A program made the translations under genes and the position numbers. The notes below the pieces were generated by a model. That model did not search any database. It was not told the origin of the DNA and was given only the letters and a program-made list of their open reading frames with translations. Of a stretch of 64,000 nucleotides of DNA, positions 40,734-55,585 are shown piece by piece (positions within the stretch are counted from its first letter, which is position 1; the number at the start of each line of letters is the position of its first letter). The stretch is from Staphylococcus pragensis (GTDB lineage: Bacteria; Bacillota; Bacilli; Staphylococcales; Staphylococcaceae). Location of the stretch: positions 1-64,000 of the forward strand of contig NZ_SRPJ01000004.1 in NCBI RefSeq assembly GCF_004785665.1, given 5' to 3'.

Positions 40734-41942
40734 TTAATTACTATAAATATGAACTTGTGGTTCTTTATCATCTTTAGTTTTCGTAATTAAAGCGCGTGCG
40801 TTATTACCGTCTTTAATGCGAATTTCATAGCTATCAATATTGTCAAAATATTTTTCAGCTTGTTCTGTTACATATTGCGTAATACCAATTGTTTCAGCTT
40901 GTCCATAGTAATCAATCGGTAAATCAATTGTTAATTGTTGTGGCTTTTTATCCACGAATTTGATTTTCCCTACTGCTTGAGTAAAGTTAGAGAAATATGA
41001 TTGTAAATTATTATTAAATTGTTTAAAGTTATTATTTAAGTTTTCATTGTATTTTTCAGCAGTAGCAGAAGGTAATAAGGTTGAAACTTCATTAATTTTA
41101 TTCCACTTACTGATTTTAGTTTGATCTTCATCTACTACTGTATTAGCGATAAACTCTCCTGGCGTAATTGAATCCTGACCTGACTGCTTGTAAATAGCAA
41201 ATTGAATAGGTATATTTTTTAAATCATCATTAGCGCGTAATCGCGTTAACATTTCAGATGCCATCGCTTTACCTTGTTTTTCAATTTCTTTATCATCAAG
41301 CTCTTTACTATACGTTGGTCCATCTTTTTCTTCTTGATAATAATAAACACTATTCATGGCTAATCCAATGGTCATACCTTTAATATTAGAACCTTTAGTA
41401 TCATTACTATCATAGAAATCTTGTTCTAAAATATTCGATAAATAAGCAGGAGAATTGTCAGCAATTTTTTCTGGTTTTGTTTCTCCATTATGAGAAGGGT
41501 TTAAACCTAAATTCTCATTTGCTTTTTTAGATTTTTTCTCACTTTCACTCATTTTATCGATTTCTTTTTTAGAATATCTAGGACTTAAATAAGCATTAAT
41601 GGTGTCTTTATTCAAATACTGACCGTCTTGATATAAATATTTATCTGTAGGAAAGGCTTCTTTACTTAAATTGAGTAAGCCATGTTCGAAGTCTCCTCCA
41701 TTATAGCTATTTGCCATATTATCTTGTAAGACTCCACGTGCTTGACTTTCTTTAAACGGTAGGATTGTTCTATAATCATCGCCTTGTACATCTTTACCAG
41801 TAGCGATTGTTTTAACATTATTCGAATTTGATTGTGTATCTTGTTGCTTGTTAACTGATTGATCATTTTTATTACTATTATCGTTTCCACATGCCGCTAA
41901 TAGCACGAGAGACATTATAACTAATAGCAGTGTCCGCTTCAT
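40734..41942 (-). CDS. camS: CamS family sex pheromone lipoprotein
   Basis: A 402-aa lipoprotein. The signal peptide MKRTLLLVIMSLVLLAA ends at a lipobox (LLAAC) with Cys18 as the lipidated residue, and the next 40 residues are Asn, Gln and Lys rich. In S. aureus the last seven signal-peptide residues (AIFILAA) are released as the enterococcal-type pheromone cAM373. The equivalent here would be SLVLLAA. The mature CamS domain (about 70-402) has no known activity. It is the last gene of pcrB-pcrA-ligA-camS, 12 bases after ligA. Confidence 0.93.
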   Translation of the reverse strand: MKRTLLLVIMSLVLLAACGNDNSNKNDQSVNKQQDTQSNSNNVKTIATGKDVQGDDYRTILPFKESQARGVLQDNMANSYNGGDFEHGLLNLSKEAFPTDKYLYQDGQYLNKDTINAYLSPRYSKKEIDKMSESEKKSKKANENLGLNPSHNGETKPEKIADNSPAYLSNILEQDFYDSNDTKGSNIKGMTIGLAMNSVYYYQEEKDGPTYSKELDDKEIEKQGKAMASEMLTRLRANDDLKNIPIQFAIYKQSGQDSITPGEFIANTVVDEDQTKISKWNKINEVSTLLPSATAEKYNENLNNNFKQFNNNLQSYFSNFTQAVGKIKFVDKKPQQLTIDLPIDYYGQAETIGITQYVTEQAEKYFDNIDSYEIRIKDGNNARALITKTKDDKEPQVHIYSN

Positions 41943-41954
41943 TGCCGTACTCCT

Positions 41955-43958
<2,004 letters not shown>

Positions 43959-43961
43959 TCA

Positions 43962-46154
43962 TTAATCCTCCTTCTTAGTAATTGGGGCAAATTGAGCTAA
44001 CAGTCGTTTAGGACCTTCAGATTTGAAGATAATATCTAATTCAACTGAGCCATTTTTCTCGCTTACATTACTTACCATACCCTCACCCCAAGATTTATGC
44101 GTTACTTTATCACCAATGTTCCAATCTGAAGCGGATACTTGTTTTTTAGATGATGTCGTGCGTTTACTAAATCCACGTTTCGCTGGTGTCTTGGATTTTG
44201 GAGTGATGACTTGTCGTTGTTGTTTCGCAGGTTTTTCTAATAAATCTTCAGGTATTTCACGTAAGAAACGTGATGGCATATTTGATTGAGAACGGCCGAA
44301 TAACATACGTGACGTTGCGTGAGTGATATACAATACTTCCTCTGCACGCGTAATCGCTACGTAACAAATACGGCGTTCTTCTTCCATTTCATGCTCGTCA
44401 TCGCTCTTGATTGCACGAATATGTGGGAATAATGATTCCTCCATACCCATTAGAAAGACGATTGGGAACTCTAGACCTTTCGCAGAGTGCATTGTCATTA
44501 ATGTCACACCATTTTCGATTTGTGCTTCATCAATATCTGCCACTAGTGATAAATCCGTTAAAAAGTTAATCAATGATTGTTCTTCAAGTGGTGTATTCTC
44601 TTCATAGTCTTTAGGTACTGACATGAATTCATCGATATTTTCTAATCGTGAACGCGATTCGATTGTTTGCTCACGTTCTAACATTTGACGATAGCCTGAT
44701 TTATCAAGAATTTCTTCTACAATCTCACTAATTTCAAGGAACTCTTGTTCTTTGATTAAATTTTGAATAAGTTCATAGAATTGTATACACTCTTGAGTAA
44801 CCTTTTTAGAAAGACCAATGAAATCCACTTCGCCTAATGCGTCAAACATACTGATATTATTATCCATTGCATAGCGTTGAATCTTTTCAACTGAAGATGG
44901 ACCAATACCACGTTTAGGGACGTTAATAATACGTTGTAAACTGATATCATCATTGCTATTAGCTACAATTCGTAAATAGCTTAATAAGTCTTTAATCTCT
45001 TTACGGTCATAGAACTTTTGTCCCCCTACCATTGTGTAAGGAATATTAGATTTCATAAACGTTTCCTCTAGCACACGAGATTGGGCGTTAGTTCTATACA
45101 GAATTGCCATGTCGCTATAATCTTTACCTGACTTGCGATGTTTAATGATTTCACGTACAACATATTCCGCTTCATCACGTTCAGTCATCGCTTCATAATA
45201 TTTAATTTTCTCGCCACCATTATTAGCTGTCCATAATCCTTTAGGCTTACGTTCTGTATTATTTTTAATAACTTCATTAGCTGCTGTTAATATCGTCTTA
45301 GTTGAACGATAGTTTTGCTCTAGGAATATAGTCTTAGCTTCAGGATAGTCTTCTTCGAAAGATAAAATATTTTGTATATCAGCACCACGCCAACCATAAA
45401 TAGATTGGTCTGAGTCACCTACTACACATAAGTTTTTAAATTTACTAGCTAGTAATTTAACAAGCGTATATTGTGCTTTATTGGTATCTTGATATTCATC
45501 TACATGAATATATTGGAATTTATTTTGATAATATTCTAATGCATCTGGTACACGTTCAAATAAACGAATGGTCTTCATGATTAAATCATCGAAATCTAAT
45601 GCTTCATTTCTTGATAATTGACGTTGATAACCACTATAAACTGTCGCTACCATTTGTGAATGGAAATCATTCGCTTCATTCATCGCATCTTCTGGCGTCT
45701 TTAATTCATTTTTTAAGTTGCTGATGGCGCCAATAAACATACGTGGTTCGAAACGCTTGCTATCTATGTTTTCATTTTTCAATACATCTTTGATCACTGA
45801 TTTTTGATCTGTAGGATCGATAATTGTAAAGTTACGTTCTATACCGATACGGTCAGCATCACGTCTTAATATTTTCACACACATTGAGTGGAAGGTAGAC
45901 ATCCATATCACTTGTGCCTGTTCTCCTACTAAATGTTCTACACGTTCTTTCATTTCTTTTGCTGCTTTATTTGTAAAAGTGATTGCTAATATGTTGTAAG
46001 GAGAAACATCTTTTTCATCTAATAAATAAGCGATTCGATGCGTTAATACTCTTGTTTTACCAGAACCTGCGCCGGCCATAATAAGCAATGGTCCTTCAGT
46101 CGTTCTTACAGCTTCACTTTGCTCTTTATTCATGTTTGCTACTAATGAATTCAT
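43962..46154 (-). CDS. pcrA: ATP-dependent DNA helicase PcrA
   Basis: A 730-aa UvrD/Rep family 3'-5' helicase. Motif I is [12 protein letters not shown], with the Q motif just before, motif II is VDEYQDTN, motif [15 protein letters not shown], and motif [12 protein letters not shown]. The C-terminus (about 655-730) includes a basic linker and a Tudor-like RNA polymerase-interacting domain ([14 protein letters not shown]). It acts in repair, plasmid replication and removal of RecA. It overlaps the end of pcrB by 4 bases. Confidence 0.97.
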   Translation of the reverse strand: MNSLVANMNKEQSEAVRTTEGPLLIMAGAGSGKTRVLTHRIAYLLDEKDVSPYNILAITFTNKAAKEMKERVEHLVGEQAQVIWMSTFHSMCVKILRRDADRIGIERNFTIIDPTDQKSVIKDVLKNENIDSKRFEPRMFIGAISNLKNELKTPEDAMNEANDFHSQMVATVYSGYQRQLSRNEALDFDDLIMKTIRLFERVPDALEYYQNKFQYIHVDEYQDTNKAQYTLVKLLASKFKNLCVVGDSDQSIYGWRGADIQNILSFEEDYPEAKTIFLEQNYRSTKTILTAANEVIKNNTERKPKGLWTANNGGEKIKYYEAMTERDEAEYVVREIIKHRKSGKDYSDMAILYRTNAQSRVLEETFMKSNIPYTMVGGQKFYDRKEIKDLLSYLRIVANSNDDISLQRIINVPKRGIGPSSVEKIQRYAMDNNISMFDALGEVDFIGLSKKVTQECIQFYELIQNLIKEQEFLEISEIVEEILDKSGYRQMLEREQTIESRSRLENIDEFMSVPKDYEENTPLEEQSLINFLTDLSLVADIDEAQIENGVTLMTMHSAKGLEFPIVFLMGMEESLFPHIRAIKSDDEHEMEEERRICYVAITRAEEVLYITHATSRMLFGRSQSNMPSRFLREIPEDLLEKPAKQQRQVITPKSKTPAKRGFSKRTTSSKKQVSASDWNIGDKVTHKSWGEGMVSNVSEKNGSVELDIIFKSEGPKRLLAQFAPITKKED

Positions 46155-46846
46155 TTATTAGACTCCTTTTTTATTTTTACAGTTTTTAATGCTTTTTTAA
46201 TATCAGAATAAATAATATTACCTACTACAATAGTATCAGCAATATCTTTCATTTCCTTGGCTTCTTCTAATGTACTAATACCCCCGCCATAGAATAACTG
46301 AGTTGTTGATAGCATTTGAGACGCTGCTTTTACTTGTTCAACATCTCCATATGAACCACTATATTCAATATACATAATCGGTAATTTATACATGTCATTT
46401 ACCATTTGTGCATATGCTTCAATATCCTCAGTAGTTAAATCTGTTTCTGACTGTGTAACTTGGGCGACTTTGCTTTCTGCATTAAGCACTACGTATCCTT
46501 CAAATATGACTTCATCGAAATTAATCATATGACCATATTGTTTTAATGCTTTATGTAAAATGCCATTGTGATATTTAGTATCTTTGCTGTTCAGTACGGT
46601 TGGTACAAAATAAAAATCGAAACCAGGCATGATACTTTCTAAATTTGAAATTTCTAGCACTAGTGGTAATGGATATCGTCTCACTCTACTCATTAAATGA
46701 ATGACATTATCCTCAGTGATATCATCTGTACCACCAATCATTATCGCATCAGTTTCAGACATACAAAGTGCCTCTAAATCCTTGTCACTAATATCCTTTG
46801 CTGGATCAAGTTTAAACACATGTTGCCACTCTTTAATGTCGTACAT
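46151..46846 (-). CDS. pcrB: Heptaprenylglyceryl phosphate synthase PcrB
   Basis: A 231-aa TIM-barrel prenyltransferase that joins heptaprenyl diphosphate to glycerol-1-phosphate, forming an ether lipid of archaeal type. The family phosphate-binding segments [32 protein letters not shown] and LFYGGGIST are visible. I set the start at ATG 46846 ([15 protein letters not shown]) behind AAGGAG, which matches S. aureus. An upstream reading from 46876 would place that site inside the gene. It is the first gene of pcrB-pcrA-ligA-camS. Confidence 0.94.
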   Translation of the reverse strand: MYDIKEWQHVFKLDPAKDISDKDLEALCMSETDAIMIGGTDDITEDNVIHLMSRVRRYPLPLVLEISNLESIMPGFDFYFVPTVLNSKDTKYHNGILHKALKQYGHMINFDEVIFEGYVVLNAESKVAQVTQSETDLTTEDIEAYAQMVNDMYKLPIMYIEYSGSYGDVEQVKAASQMLSTTQLFYGGGISTLEEAKEMKDIADTIVVGNIIYSDIKKALKTVKIKKESNK

Positions 46847-46973
46847 ATATCCATAACTCCTTTTTTTAACATACACTAAATTATAGCATTTTTAATCTTT
46901 GAGTTCTAAATAGATTCCTCGGCTTTTTAGAGGAAAAATAAAAATTAAATTTTTTAAATTGAGGACATAAATT

Positions 46974-47000
46974 AAGGCTGAAACTTTGCGTCTCAGCCTT
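46974..47000 (-). terminator. yerC terminator
   Basis: AAGGCTGAAAC (46974-46984) pairs with GTCTCAGCCTT (46990-47000). Pairing is complete only in the minus-strand transcript because of a G-U pair. Confidence 0.72.
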
Positions 47001-47013
47001 GTATATATAACGT

Positions 47014-47325
47014 TTATTCTTTTGTTTCAATATTTAAACGGTCTAAAATCATTGTATATGCATCATTACCCCATTGTAATGAACGTTTTACTCTAGAAAT
47101 AGTAGCTGTTGAAGCGCCAGACTCTTTTTCAATTGTAGCATAAGTAAAACCTTGTTTAATCATTTTAGCGACTTGAAGTCTTTGAGATAATGATTGGATT
47201 TCGTTTACTGTGCATAAATCATCGAAGAACTCATAACATTCTTCTCTATTTTCTAGTGTTAATATCGCGTCAAATAATTCATCTAATGCTTGTCCGCGTA
47301 GTTTCTCGATTTGCATCTCAAACAA
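47014..47325 (-). CDS. yerC: YerC/YecD family TrpR-related DNA-binding protein
   Basis: A 103-aa protein of the YerC/YecD family with a Trp-repressor-like helix-turn-helix in SLSQRLQVAKMIKQGFTYATIEKESGASTATISRVKRSL (about residues 47-85). It probably binds DNA as a dimer. Target genes are unknown; the neighbouring purB is a possibility with no support. It precedes purB on the same strand after 87 bases and ends with a directional hairpin. Confidence 0.85.
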   Translation of the reverse strand: MFEMQIEKLRGQALDELFDAILTLENREECYEFFDDLCTVNEIQSLSQRLQVAKMIKQGFTYATIEKESGASTATISRVKRSLQWGNDAYTMILDRLNIETKE

Positions 47326-47412
47326 CCCCTATATTCCAATTTCAATATACATTTATTTTAACGCATTAAATAATTAAAGTGTAGTCATTTTTATTGAAAA
47401 AAGAGTATAGGC

Positions 47413-48957
<1,545 letters not shown>

Positions 48958-49137
48958 TTATTCACTTTCGATTTTCTTACCAACAAATTGGATATCTTGT
49001 CGTAAAACTTCTACATTACCATTTTTATCTTCTGTATAAACTGGTTTTTCAATACGACGAACTGGCATATAGCCTTCTTCACGCATACGCGCTAAACAAT
49101 CAGCAATCGTTTCATTCTCATTTACTCTGAACTTCAC
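48958..49137 (-). CDS. NETI motif-containing protein
   Basis: A 59-aa protein named after its conserved NETI stretch ([18 protein letters not shown]...). It is basic and short, with one Cys and no membrane segment. Function unknown. The start is most likely GTG 49137 behind GTGGAAT; a TTG at 49149 in the same frame would add four residues. It overlaps the end of the UPF0316 gene by 20 bases, so expression is coupled. Confidence 0.8.
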   Translation of the reverse strand: MKFRVNENETIADCLARMREEGYMPVRRIEKPVYTEDKNGNVEVLRQDIQFVGKKIESE

Positions 49138-49723
49138 TGTATTCCACAACGCTTTCTATTTCTTCTACTTCGTATGCTTTAACCTTACGTGTACGTACAC
49201 CTTTAGTCCAGAAACCACCATGTATTGCTCTTGGTTCATAAGCAATAATAAATGCTTTTTCATCTAAATTGCGAACAGTTTCCATTAATTTACGTTCATA
49301 ACGGCGTGGCGTTAAAATTTGCATAACCATTCGGCTACCATCTCTACCATGTGCTTCATAGTGCGTAACACCATACCCTAAGTTTCTTAATTCGTTAGGT
49401 AAATCTAATTCATATTCTGCTGAAGTTACGTTGACGACTGTGTATCCTAAAGCAAGTTTCTCTTCAATCTTCATACCTACCATGATACCTATTGAGAAAC
49501 CAAAGGCATATGCAAAGATATTCTGTATTTGATCAAGACTAGACATTACTAATCCAAGACCAACTACATATATTAATACTTCAAGGAAACTTACTGCTGC
49601 TGCCATATAACGATAACCTTTTAATGTTAAGATTGTGCGCATTGTTAAGAACGTTACGTAAAACACATTAATAATGAATATCGCTATAACCATTGACCAT
49701 GGATTTGATGTTATCACTGACAT
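49118..49723 (-). CDS. UPF0316/DUF2179 membrane protein (YebE type)
   Basis: A 201-aa protein with three membrane helices (about 8-30, 38-60 and 63-83) followed by a DUF2179 domain (about 105-190), a small soluble domain that also forms the C-terminus of YitT-type proteins. The role is unknown. I set the start at ATG 49723 behind GGGGAT, matching the conserved beginning of the S. aureus ortholog; a reading from 49735 would add four residues. It forms an operon with the NETI gene. Confidence 0.86.
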   Translation of the reverse strand: MSVITSNPWSMVIAIFIINVFYVTFLTMRTILTLKGYRYMAAAVSFLEVLIYVVGLGLVMSSLDQIQNIFAYAFGFSIGIMVGMKIEEKLALGYTVVNVTSAEYELDLPNELRNLGYGVTHYEAHGRDGSRMVMQILTPRRYERKLMETVRNLDEKAFIIAYEPRAIHGGFWTKGVRTRKVKAYEVEEIESVVEYSEVQSK

Positions 49724-49838
49724 GTTAATCCCCATTTCTTCCTTGTATAACTGAAATCGAAAATTATTTTATCAGTGAATATTTAATTTGTCACTAAAAA
49801 ATCATTATAGAATAGATATAAAATAAACAGTGTAAAAT

Positions 49839-49877
49839 ATTAAAGTTAAATATAAAACCTTACTATTTAACTTTAAT
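49839..49877 (-). terminator. Possible nadE terminator overlapping the stop codon
   Basis: ATTAAAGTTAAATA (49839-49852) pairs with TATTTAACTTTAAT (49864-49877). One arm includes the nadE stop codon. The stem is all A-T except two G-C pairs, so it would be weak. Confidence 0.45.
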
Positions 49878-50694
49878 TCTTAGGCCAAGTATAACGTGTA
49901 TAAGCTAACTCACGTTTATGCGCATTGCGAACGTAATGTTTTTCAATTGTTTCGCGTGCCTCACTTGGCACTTCTTTTCCTTCTAAATAATCATCAATTT
50001 GATCATAAGTAACGCCAAGTGCTTCTTCATCAGGCAATTGCGGTTTGTCATCTTCTAAATCCGCTGTTGGCACTTTTTCATATAAATGTTTAGGCGCATT
50101 TAAATATTGTAATAATTGTCTACCTTGTCGCTTATTTAATCCGAAAATAGGTGCAATATCAGCAGCGCCATCGCCATATTTAGTATAGAAGCCAGTAACA
50201 TTCTCAGCAGAGTGATCTGTACCAATGACAATGCCACTACGATTAGAAGCAATTGAAAATTGTACTTTCATACGTTCACGTGCTTTTTCATTACCACGTT
50301 GGAAATCTGTTAGTTCAATACCTGCTTCTTTCAGTGATTGAACACTTTGATCTACCGCTGGCTTAATGTTAACTGTAATCGTTTCATCTGGTTGAATAAA
50401 TTTAAGGGCATCTTCGACTTCGTCAGCATCTCTTTGTACACCATATGGTAATTTTACAGCGATAAATTGACATTCTCGTCCTTCTTTACGTAACTCTTCT
50501 ACTGCAAGTTGAGCAAGTTTACCTGTTAAAGTAGAGTCTTGACCACCAGAAATACCTAATACAAGTGATTTTATAAAAGCATGAGATTGAACATATTCTT
50601 TAATAAAATGAATGATTTCATGGACTTCTTTTTCACTATCAATCTGTTTTTTGACTTTCATTTCATTCACTACGATATCTTGTAATTTAGTCAT
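49873..50694 (-). CDS. nadE: Ammonia-dependent NAD+ synthetase
   Basis: A 273-aa single-domain NadE that amidates nicotinate adenine dinucleotide to NAD. The PP-loop [12 protein letters not shown] (about residues 44-55) binds ATP, and [25 protein letters not shown] forms the catalytic region. There is no glutaminase domain, so free ammonia is used. It overlaps pncB by 8 bases, joining two steps of the Preiss-Handler pathway. Confidence 0.96.
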   Translation of the reverse strand: MTKLQDIVVNEMKVKKQIDSEKEVHEIIHFIKEYVQSHAFIKSLVLGISGGQDSTLTGKLAQLAVEELRKEGRECQFIAVKLPYGVQRDADEVEDALKFIQPDETITVNIKPAVDQSVQSLKEAGIELTDFQRGNEKARERMKVQFSIASNRSGIVIGTDHSAENVTGFYTKYGDGAADIAPIFGLNKRQGRQLLQYLNAPKHLYEKVPTADLEDDKPQLPDEEALGVTYDQIDDYLEGKEVPSEARETIEKHYVRNAHKRELAYTRYTWPKN

Positions 50695-52156
50695 TGTCTT
50701 CCTCCATTTCTTTCACACGCTCTGCAACTTCAAAAATACGTTTATGTTTATTATCCCAACATGCTGTACTTAAGTCTACTGGATACTCTTGTGGATTTAG
50801 GTAACGTTTATTTTCATCCCATAATTTTGAAAGTGCTTGTTTTAAATACTCTTGCGCTTCTTTCTCACTTGGCAACTCATAAACGAGTTGACCGTTTTCA
50901 AAAATAGAGTGATGTAAGTCAATAGCTTCGAAATGTTTAATATGTTTCATTTTATACGTATGAACTGGATGGAACATTTTTAATGGTTTTTCACTATTAG
51001 GGTTTTCATGTTCTAACGTAATGTAGTCACCTTCTGCTTTACCAGTTTTAGTGTTAATGATTCTATAAACTTTTTTCTTACCAGGTGTTGTAACCTTTTC
51101 AGCGTTATTAGACAGTTTAATACGATCGATATATTCTCCGTGTTCGTCTTCAATTGCTACTAATTTATATACTGCACCTAATGCCGGTTGATCATAACCG
51201 GTAATTAATTTCGTGCCCACGCCCCAAGAGTCTACTTTAGCACCTTGAGATTTTAAGTTCATTATTGTTTGTTCATCTAAATCATTAGAAGCGATTATCT
51301 TCGCATTAGTGAAGCCCGCTTCATCTAACATACGTCGCGCTTCTTTTGATAAATAAGCGATATCGCCAGAATCTAAACGAATACCAACGAAATTAATCTT
51401 ATCGCCTAATTCTTTAGCTACTTTGATAGCGTTTGGCACGCCTGATTTCAATGTATGGAATGTATCAACTAAAAAGACACAATCTTTATGACGTTCAGCA
51501 TAAATGTTAAATGCTTTATATTCATCACCATACGTTTGTACTAAGGCATGTGCATGTGTCCCAGAAACTGGGATACCAAATAATTTACCGGCACGCACAT
51601 TACTTGTCGAATCAAAACCACCTATATAAGCTGCACGTGCGCCCCAAACTGCTGCATCAAGTTCTTGTGCACGTCTTGTTCCAAATTCCATTAACGTATC
51701 ATTTGGTGCCACTTGACGAATACGACTCGCTTTTGTAGCAATTAACGTATGGAAATTGACAATATTTAACAATACAGTTTCAATCAATTGCGCTTGAATA
51801 AGTGGTGCTTCTACACGTAGTAACGGTTCATTGCCAAAGCATAATTCCCCTTCTTGCATAGCACGAATATTACCTGTGAATTTAAGATTTTTTAAATAAG
51901 ATAGGAAATCATTTTGATATCCAATAGATTGTAAGTACTCAATATCTGAATCACTAAAGTGGAAATTCTCAATAAATTGAATGACTCGTTTTAATCCATT
52001 AAATACAGCATAACCACTTTCAAATGGCATATTTCTAAAATACAAATCAAACACAGCGTTACGTTCATGAATACCATCATTCCAGTAACTTTCAGCCATA
52101 TTAATTTGGTATAAATCATTATGTAACATTAAACTATCATCTTCGTAACGATACAC
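50687..52156 (-). CDS. pncB: Nicotinate phosphoribosyltransferase
   Basis: A 489-aa PncB that forms nicotinate mononucleotide from nicotinic acid and PRPP with ATP hydrolysis. Characteristic segments are [59 protein letters not shown] (with the phosphorylated His) and [16 protein letters not shown] set the start at GTG 52156 behind GGGAGAG, giving the S. aureus length. The longer reading from 52195 would include this site. It begins the pncB-nadE operon. Confidence 0.94.
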   Translation of the reverse strand: MYRYEDDSLMLHNDLYQINMAESYWNDGIHERNAVFDLYFRNMPFESGYAVFNGLKRVIQFIENFHFSDSDIEYLQSIGYQNDFLSYLKNLKFTGNIRAMQEGELCFGNEPLLRVEAPLIQAQLIETVLLNIVNFHTLIATKASRIRQVAPNDTLMEFGTRRAQELDAAVWGARAAYIGGFDSTSNVRAGKLFGIPVSGTHAHALVQTYGDEYKAFNIYAERHKDCVFLVDTFHTLKSGVPNAIKVAKELGDKINFVGIRLDSGDIAYLSKEARRMLDEAGFTNAKIIASNDLDEQTIMNLKSQGAKVDSWGVGTKLITGYDQPALGAVYKLVAIEDEHGEYIDRIKLSNNAEKVTTPGKKKVYRIINTKTGKAEGDYITLEHENPNSEKPLKMFHPVHTYKMKHIKHFEAIDLHHSIFENGQLVYELPSEKEAQEYLKQALSKLWDENKRYLNPQEYPVDLSTACWDNKHKRIFEVAERVKEMEEDND

Positions 52157-52335
52157 CTTAATCTCTCCCAACGATCTTTTTGTATATTTTATCACAATTA
52201 GTGAATTGTGAGTATTCTCTCAACATTTACCCTTTTCAAAATTAAAAATAAAGGTATCTGACAAATTCGTGACAAAAAAAATATTTGAATGTGTTCATTA
52301 ATTGCCTAGATTATAATATTAATTGAGGTGTTCTT

Positions 52336-53403
52336 ATGATATTTGAAGAAGCAAAGTCATTTATACAAACCATGTATTCAGAATTAGCATACCCGACCAT
52401 TGCAATAGAAGAAAGAATCAATGAAATCGAAAAAGAAATCACCCAAACTGGCACCTACACTCATACCTATGAGGAGTTAAGTTATGGAGCAAAGATGGCG
52501 TGGCGAAACTCTAATCGTTGTATTGGACGTTTATTTTGGGATTCACTTTATGTAAAAGACGCTCGTAATATCAAGACGGAAGCCGATTTCATCGAGGCGA
52601 TTAATACACATTTAGATGAAGCCACCAATGATGGTAAGATAAAGCCTTATATTACTATTTTCTCTTCTGAAAATGCACCACGCATATACAACAATCAACT
52701 TATACGTTACGCGGGTTATGAAGATAAAGGTGATCCAGCTGAACGTGAAATCACACAACTGGCACAACATTTAGGTTGGCAAGGGCAAGGCACAGATTTT
52801 GATGTTTTGCCACTAATTTATCAAATGCCTGGTGAACCGATTAAGTTGTATAACATACCCACGTCTCTAGTAAAACAAGTTGGTATTGAACATGATCATT
52901 TTCCCAAATTAAAGGATTTAAATTTAAAGTGGTATGGGGTGCCTATCATATCAAATATGGATTTAAAAATTGGCGGTATCACTTATCCTACTGCACCATT
53001 TAATGGCTGGTATATGGTAACAGAAATAGCCGTACGTAATTTCACAGACCCCTATCGCTATAATTTATTAGAAAAAGTTGCAGAAGCTTTCGAATTTGAT
53101 ACACTTAAAAATAAATCATTTAATAAAGATCGAGCATTAGTAGAGTTGAATTATGCGGTCTATCATTCATTTAAATCTCAAGGTGTATCTATTGTTGATC
53201 ATTTAACTGCATCAAAGCAATTTGAATTATTTGAACAGAAAGAACATGCAGCACAGCGTGAAGTAACTGGTAAATGGTCTTGGTTAGCACCTCCACTTTC
53301 ACCAACGTTAACAGCGAATTATCATCATGGTTATCATAATGAAATGAAAGACCCTAATTTCCATTACAAAGAGAAACAATCGATGAAATGTCCATTCCAC
53401 TAG
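52336..53403 (+). CDS. nos: Nitric oxide synthase oxygenase
   Basis: A 355-aa bacterial NOS oxygenase that makes NO from arginine with a separate reductase. The haem ligand is Cys62 in [14 protein letters not shown]; the substrate Glu lies in the [14 protein letters not shown] stretch, and Trp and Phe residues line the pterin side near [12 protein letters not shown]. The N-terminal hook and zinc region of animal enzymes are missing, as in all bacterial forms. NO in staphylococci protects from oxidants and helps respiration. pheA follows after 30 bases. Confidence 0.97.
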   Translation: MIFEEAKSFIQTMYSELAYPTIAIEERINEIEKEITQTGTYTHTYEELSYGAKMAWRNSNRCIGRLFWDSLYVKDARNIKTEADFIEAINTHLDEATNDGKIKPYITIFSSENAPRIYNNQLIRYAGYEDKGDPAEREITQLAQHLGWQGQGTDFDVLPLIYQMPGEPIKLYNIPTSLVKQVGIEHDHFPKLKDLNLKWYGVPIISNMDLKIGGITYPTAPFNGWYMVTEIAVRNFTDPYRYNLLEKVAEAFEFDTLKNKSFNKDRALVELNYAVYHSFKSQGVSIVDHLTASKQFELFEQKEHAAQREVTGKWSWLAPPLSPTLTANYHHGYHNEMKDPNFHYKEKQSMKCPFH

Positions 53404-53433
53404 TGTTCAACAATCATGGGGTGACATTATAAG

Positions 53434-54234
53434 ATGCGATTATATTATTTAGGTCCTAAAGGGACGTTCTCTTACCTAGCTGCACAAACTTTTATCTCTG
53501 AAAATGAGGCTACATATTTACCGAAGTCGAATTTATATGAAGTAGTAAAAGCAGTTAATGGGGATGATGAATCTATCGGTATTGTACCTATTGAAAATTC
53601 TATCGAAGGTACAATCAATATTATTGCTGATGCACTAGCGTTACAAGAAATTTATGTTCACGGTGAAATTCACCTCGCTATTAACTTTGCGTTATACGGT
53701 AAAGAAGGTGCTACTGTTGAGGATATTAAAAAAGTATATTCTATTGCGCCAGCTATAAGCCAAACAAGTCTTTATATTTATCGTCACCAATTTGCCTATG
53801 ATTATGTGGATAGCACAATTCAAGGTTTAGATAAAATTTCAGATAATGAAGGAGCTATTGCACCACTTGGAAGCGGTGAAGCATATGGTTATATACCTAT
53901 CGATAGTAACATTCAAGATTACCCTCATAATGTGACTCGTTTCCTAGTGGTAAAAAATCATGACCGCTATAATACGAAAGCTAAAAATACTATACTGCTC
54001 ATTACACCGAAATTTGACAAAGCCGGCTTATTAGCAAGTATATTAAATACCTTTGCGTTATTTAATATTAATTTGTCTTGGATTGAATCGAGACCTTTAA
54101 AAACAAAACTAGGTATGTATCGTTTTTTCGTTCAAGCTGATATTGGTTTATGTACTGATCTCAATAAAGTGACATCAATTTTAGAAACGTTAGATTTCAA
54201 AGTGAAAGTTATTGGGGCATTTAATCGACATTAA
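53434..54234 (+). CDS. pheA: Prephenate dehydratase
   Basis: A 266-aa PheA that converts prephenate to phenylpyruvate in phenylalanine synthesis. The catalytic domain (1-180) begins YLGPKGTFSYLAA and contains IGIVPIENSIEGTINI and the later VTRFLVV; a C-terminal ACT domain (about 188-266, LASILNTFALFNINLSWIESRP) binds phenylalanine for feedback control. It is cotranscribed with nos, a conserved staphylococcal pairing. The ATG follows GGGGTGACATTATAAG. Confidence 0.95.
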   Translation: MRLYYLGPKGTFSYLAAQTFISENEATYLPKSNLYEVVKAVNGDDESIGIVPIENSIEGTINIIADALALQEIYVHGEIHLAINFALYGKEGATVEDIKKVYSIAPAISQTSLYIYRHQFAYDYVDSTIQGLDKISDNEGAIAPLGSGEAYGYIPIDSNIQDYPHNVTRFLVVKNHDRYNTKAKNTILLITPKFDKAGLLASILNTFALFNINLSWIESRPLKTKLGMYRFFVQADIGLCTDLNKVTSILETLDFKVKVIGAFNRH

Positions 54235-54244
54235 CATTAAAAAT

Positions 54245-54305
54245 AAGCTTCGTCTTAATAGGTCATCGAACTGGATGAGTATCTATTCTGACGAAGCTTT
54301 TATTA
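54245..54305. terminator. Bidirectional terminator of nos-pheA and the beta-helix gene
   Basis: AAGCTTCGTC (54245-54254) pairs with GACGAAGCTT (54290-54299), with further weak pairing inside. TTTTATTAT follows on the plus strand and ATTTTTAAT on the minus strand. Confidence 0.82.
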
Positions 54306-54311
54306 TATCAA

Positions 54312-55394
54312 TTATTGAACATTTATCTTTTTCACTGGCACATCATCGCTTTGATTATAGGTTAAATCTGAAACATCTTCTAAATGAATTTTTTGCGATG
54401 CGTGATCAAATGCATTTCCTGCTACAAAGACATTGGTATGCTTCACGTTATTATAACTTCTTACGTGAATCGCATCTCTATTCATTTCACCTTTAAATAT
54501 ATTTCCAATTACACTGAAATTCTCACCTGCTTGAGACCCTTGAACGAATCCTGTAACTGGGTCAGCGGCGTTCTTACCATCTTTCACACCTAAAAAGCGA
54601 ATGCCCCCATTACAATTTATAAATTCATTACGTGAAATAATCATATTTTTAGCTTTTAAAGGCGTTAGAGCATATTCATTTAGGCCATCAAAAATATTAT
54701 TTCGGATATGTACATTATCGTAAAATTTATTATATCGACTTGCATGTGAACCTATTGCTCTATTCCACGCTTGCATTTTTGGATGTTCTGAGTCGCCGAA
54801 GTAACAATTTTCAATAACAACATTTTTAGTAATCGTGCCATCTGTCGTCCCAAATTTAGGAAATGCACCAGGCACTTGAATATCTAATTGAATTGCTTCT
54901 GAAAATGAACGATCCTCATTGATATCATAAAACCCTTTAAATACACAATCTTTAATATACAAGCCATTAATACCACAAGCATCTAACGCATGCCCACCTA
55001 CTACATTTAAAACGGTTACACCTAATAGTTGAACATCCTCTGCATGCCCAATAGACATAGCCGTATTATTATAAAGATAATCTCCTCCATTCATATCAAA
55101 TACGCCACCTTTGATATAAATATGACTGTTTCCTTTATATCCATGATAAAATCCAAATCGTCTTCCATTTTTCAACAATGCATCTTTACTACAACGTAAT
55201 AAAACTGTGTCATCTTCAAGAAGCAGTGTTGTTGAGTCGTATATCACTAAAGCTTTACCGATATGATAGGTACCTTTAGGAATATAAACGGTATGCTCTC
55301 CGTCTTTTGCCGCGTTTAATGCACGTTGAATAGCCCTTGTATCTCTACGCTTATTATTCCCTTTTAACCCATAATCTTGAGCGTTAATTAACAT
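54312..55394 (-). CDS. Right-handed parallel beta-helix protein (pectate lyase/GH28-like)
   Basis: A 360-aa protein. The N-terminal segment ([25 protein letters not shown]) is the Pectate_lyase_3 / GH28-related start, and the body is a run of beta-helix turns with I-x-N, V-x-I and N-x-F repeats (about residues 60-340) typical of polysaccharide lyases, hydrolases and phage tail spikes. No signal peptide, lipobox or LPXTG anchor exists, so a cytoplasmic location is implied unless it leaves by another route. The substrate is unknown. It lies alone between pheA and the pncA-like gene, convergent with nos-pheA. The function is not assigned here. Confidence 0.75.
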   Translation of the reverse strand: MLINAQDYGLKGNNKRRDTRAIQRALNAAKDGEHTVYIPKGTYHIGKALVIYDSTTLLLEDDTVLLRCSKDALLKNGRRFGFYHGYKGNSHIYIKGGVFDMNGGDYLYNNTAMSIGHAEDVQLLGVTVLNVVGGHALDACGINGLYIKDCVFKGFYDINEDRSFSEAIQLDIQVPGAFPKFGTTDGTITKNVVIENCYFGDSEHPKMQAWNRAIGSHASRYNKFYDNVHIRNNIFDGLNEYALTPLKAKNMIISRNEFINCNGGIRFLGVKDGKNAADPVTGFVQGSQAGENFSVIGNIFKGEMNRDAIHVRSYNNVKHTNVFVAGNAFDHASQKIHLEDVSDLTYNQSDDVPVKKINVQ

Positions 55395-55585
55395 GTTATT
55401 GTCCCCTATCTATTATGTATTACAACTTTAAAGTTTATGTATAAATTTGTATCAAATTTAGAGTAAAGCTATACTATAGGTAATAAACTTAGCTAAACTA
55501 TACTTGAGGTATATTTAAGCGTCTTATCTATATTATTATACAATTTTTTATTACCTCAAACATCCACTTGAGAGGAAGGTTGAAT

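Noticed and set aside
54212-54496. Open frame on the plus strand after pheA
   Set aside because: It starts inside pheA, runs through the bidirectional terminator and covers the end of the minus-strand beta-helix gene. It has no binding site and no family resemblance.
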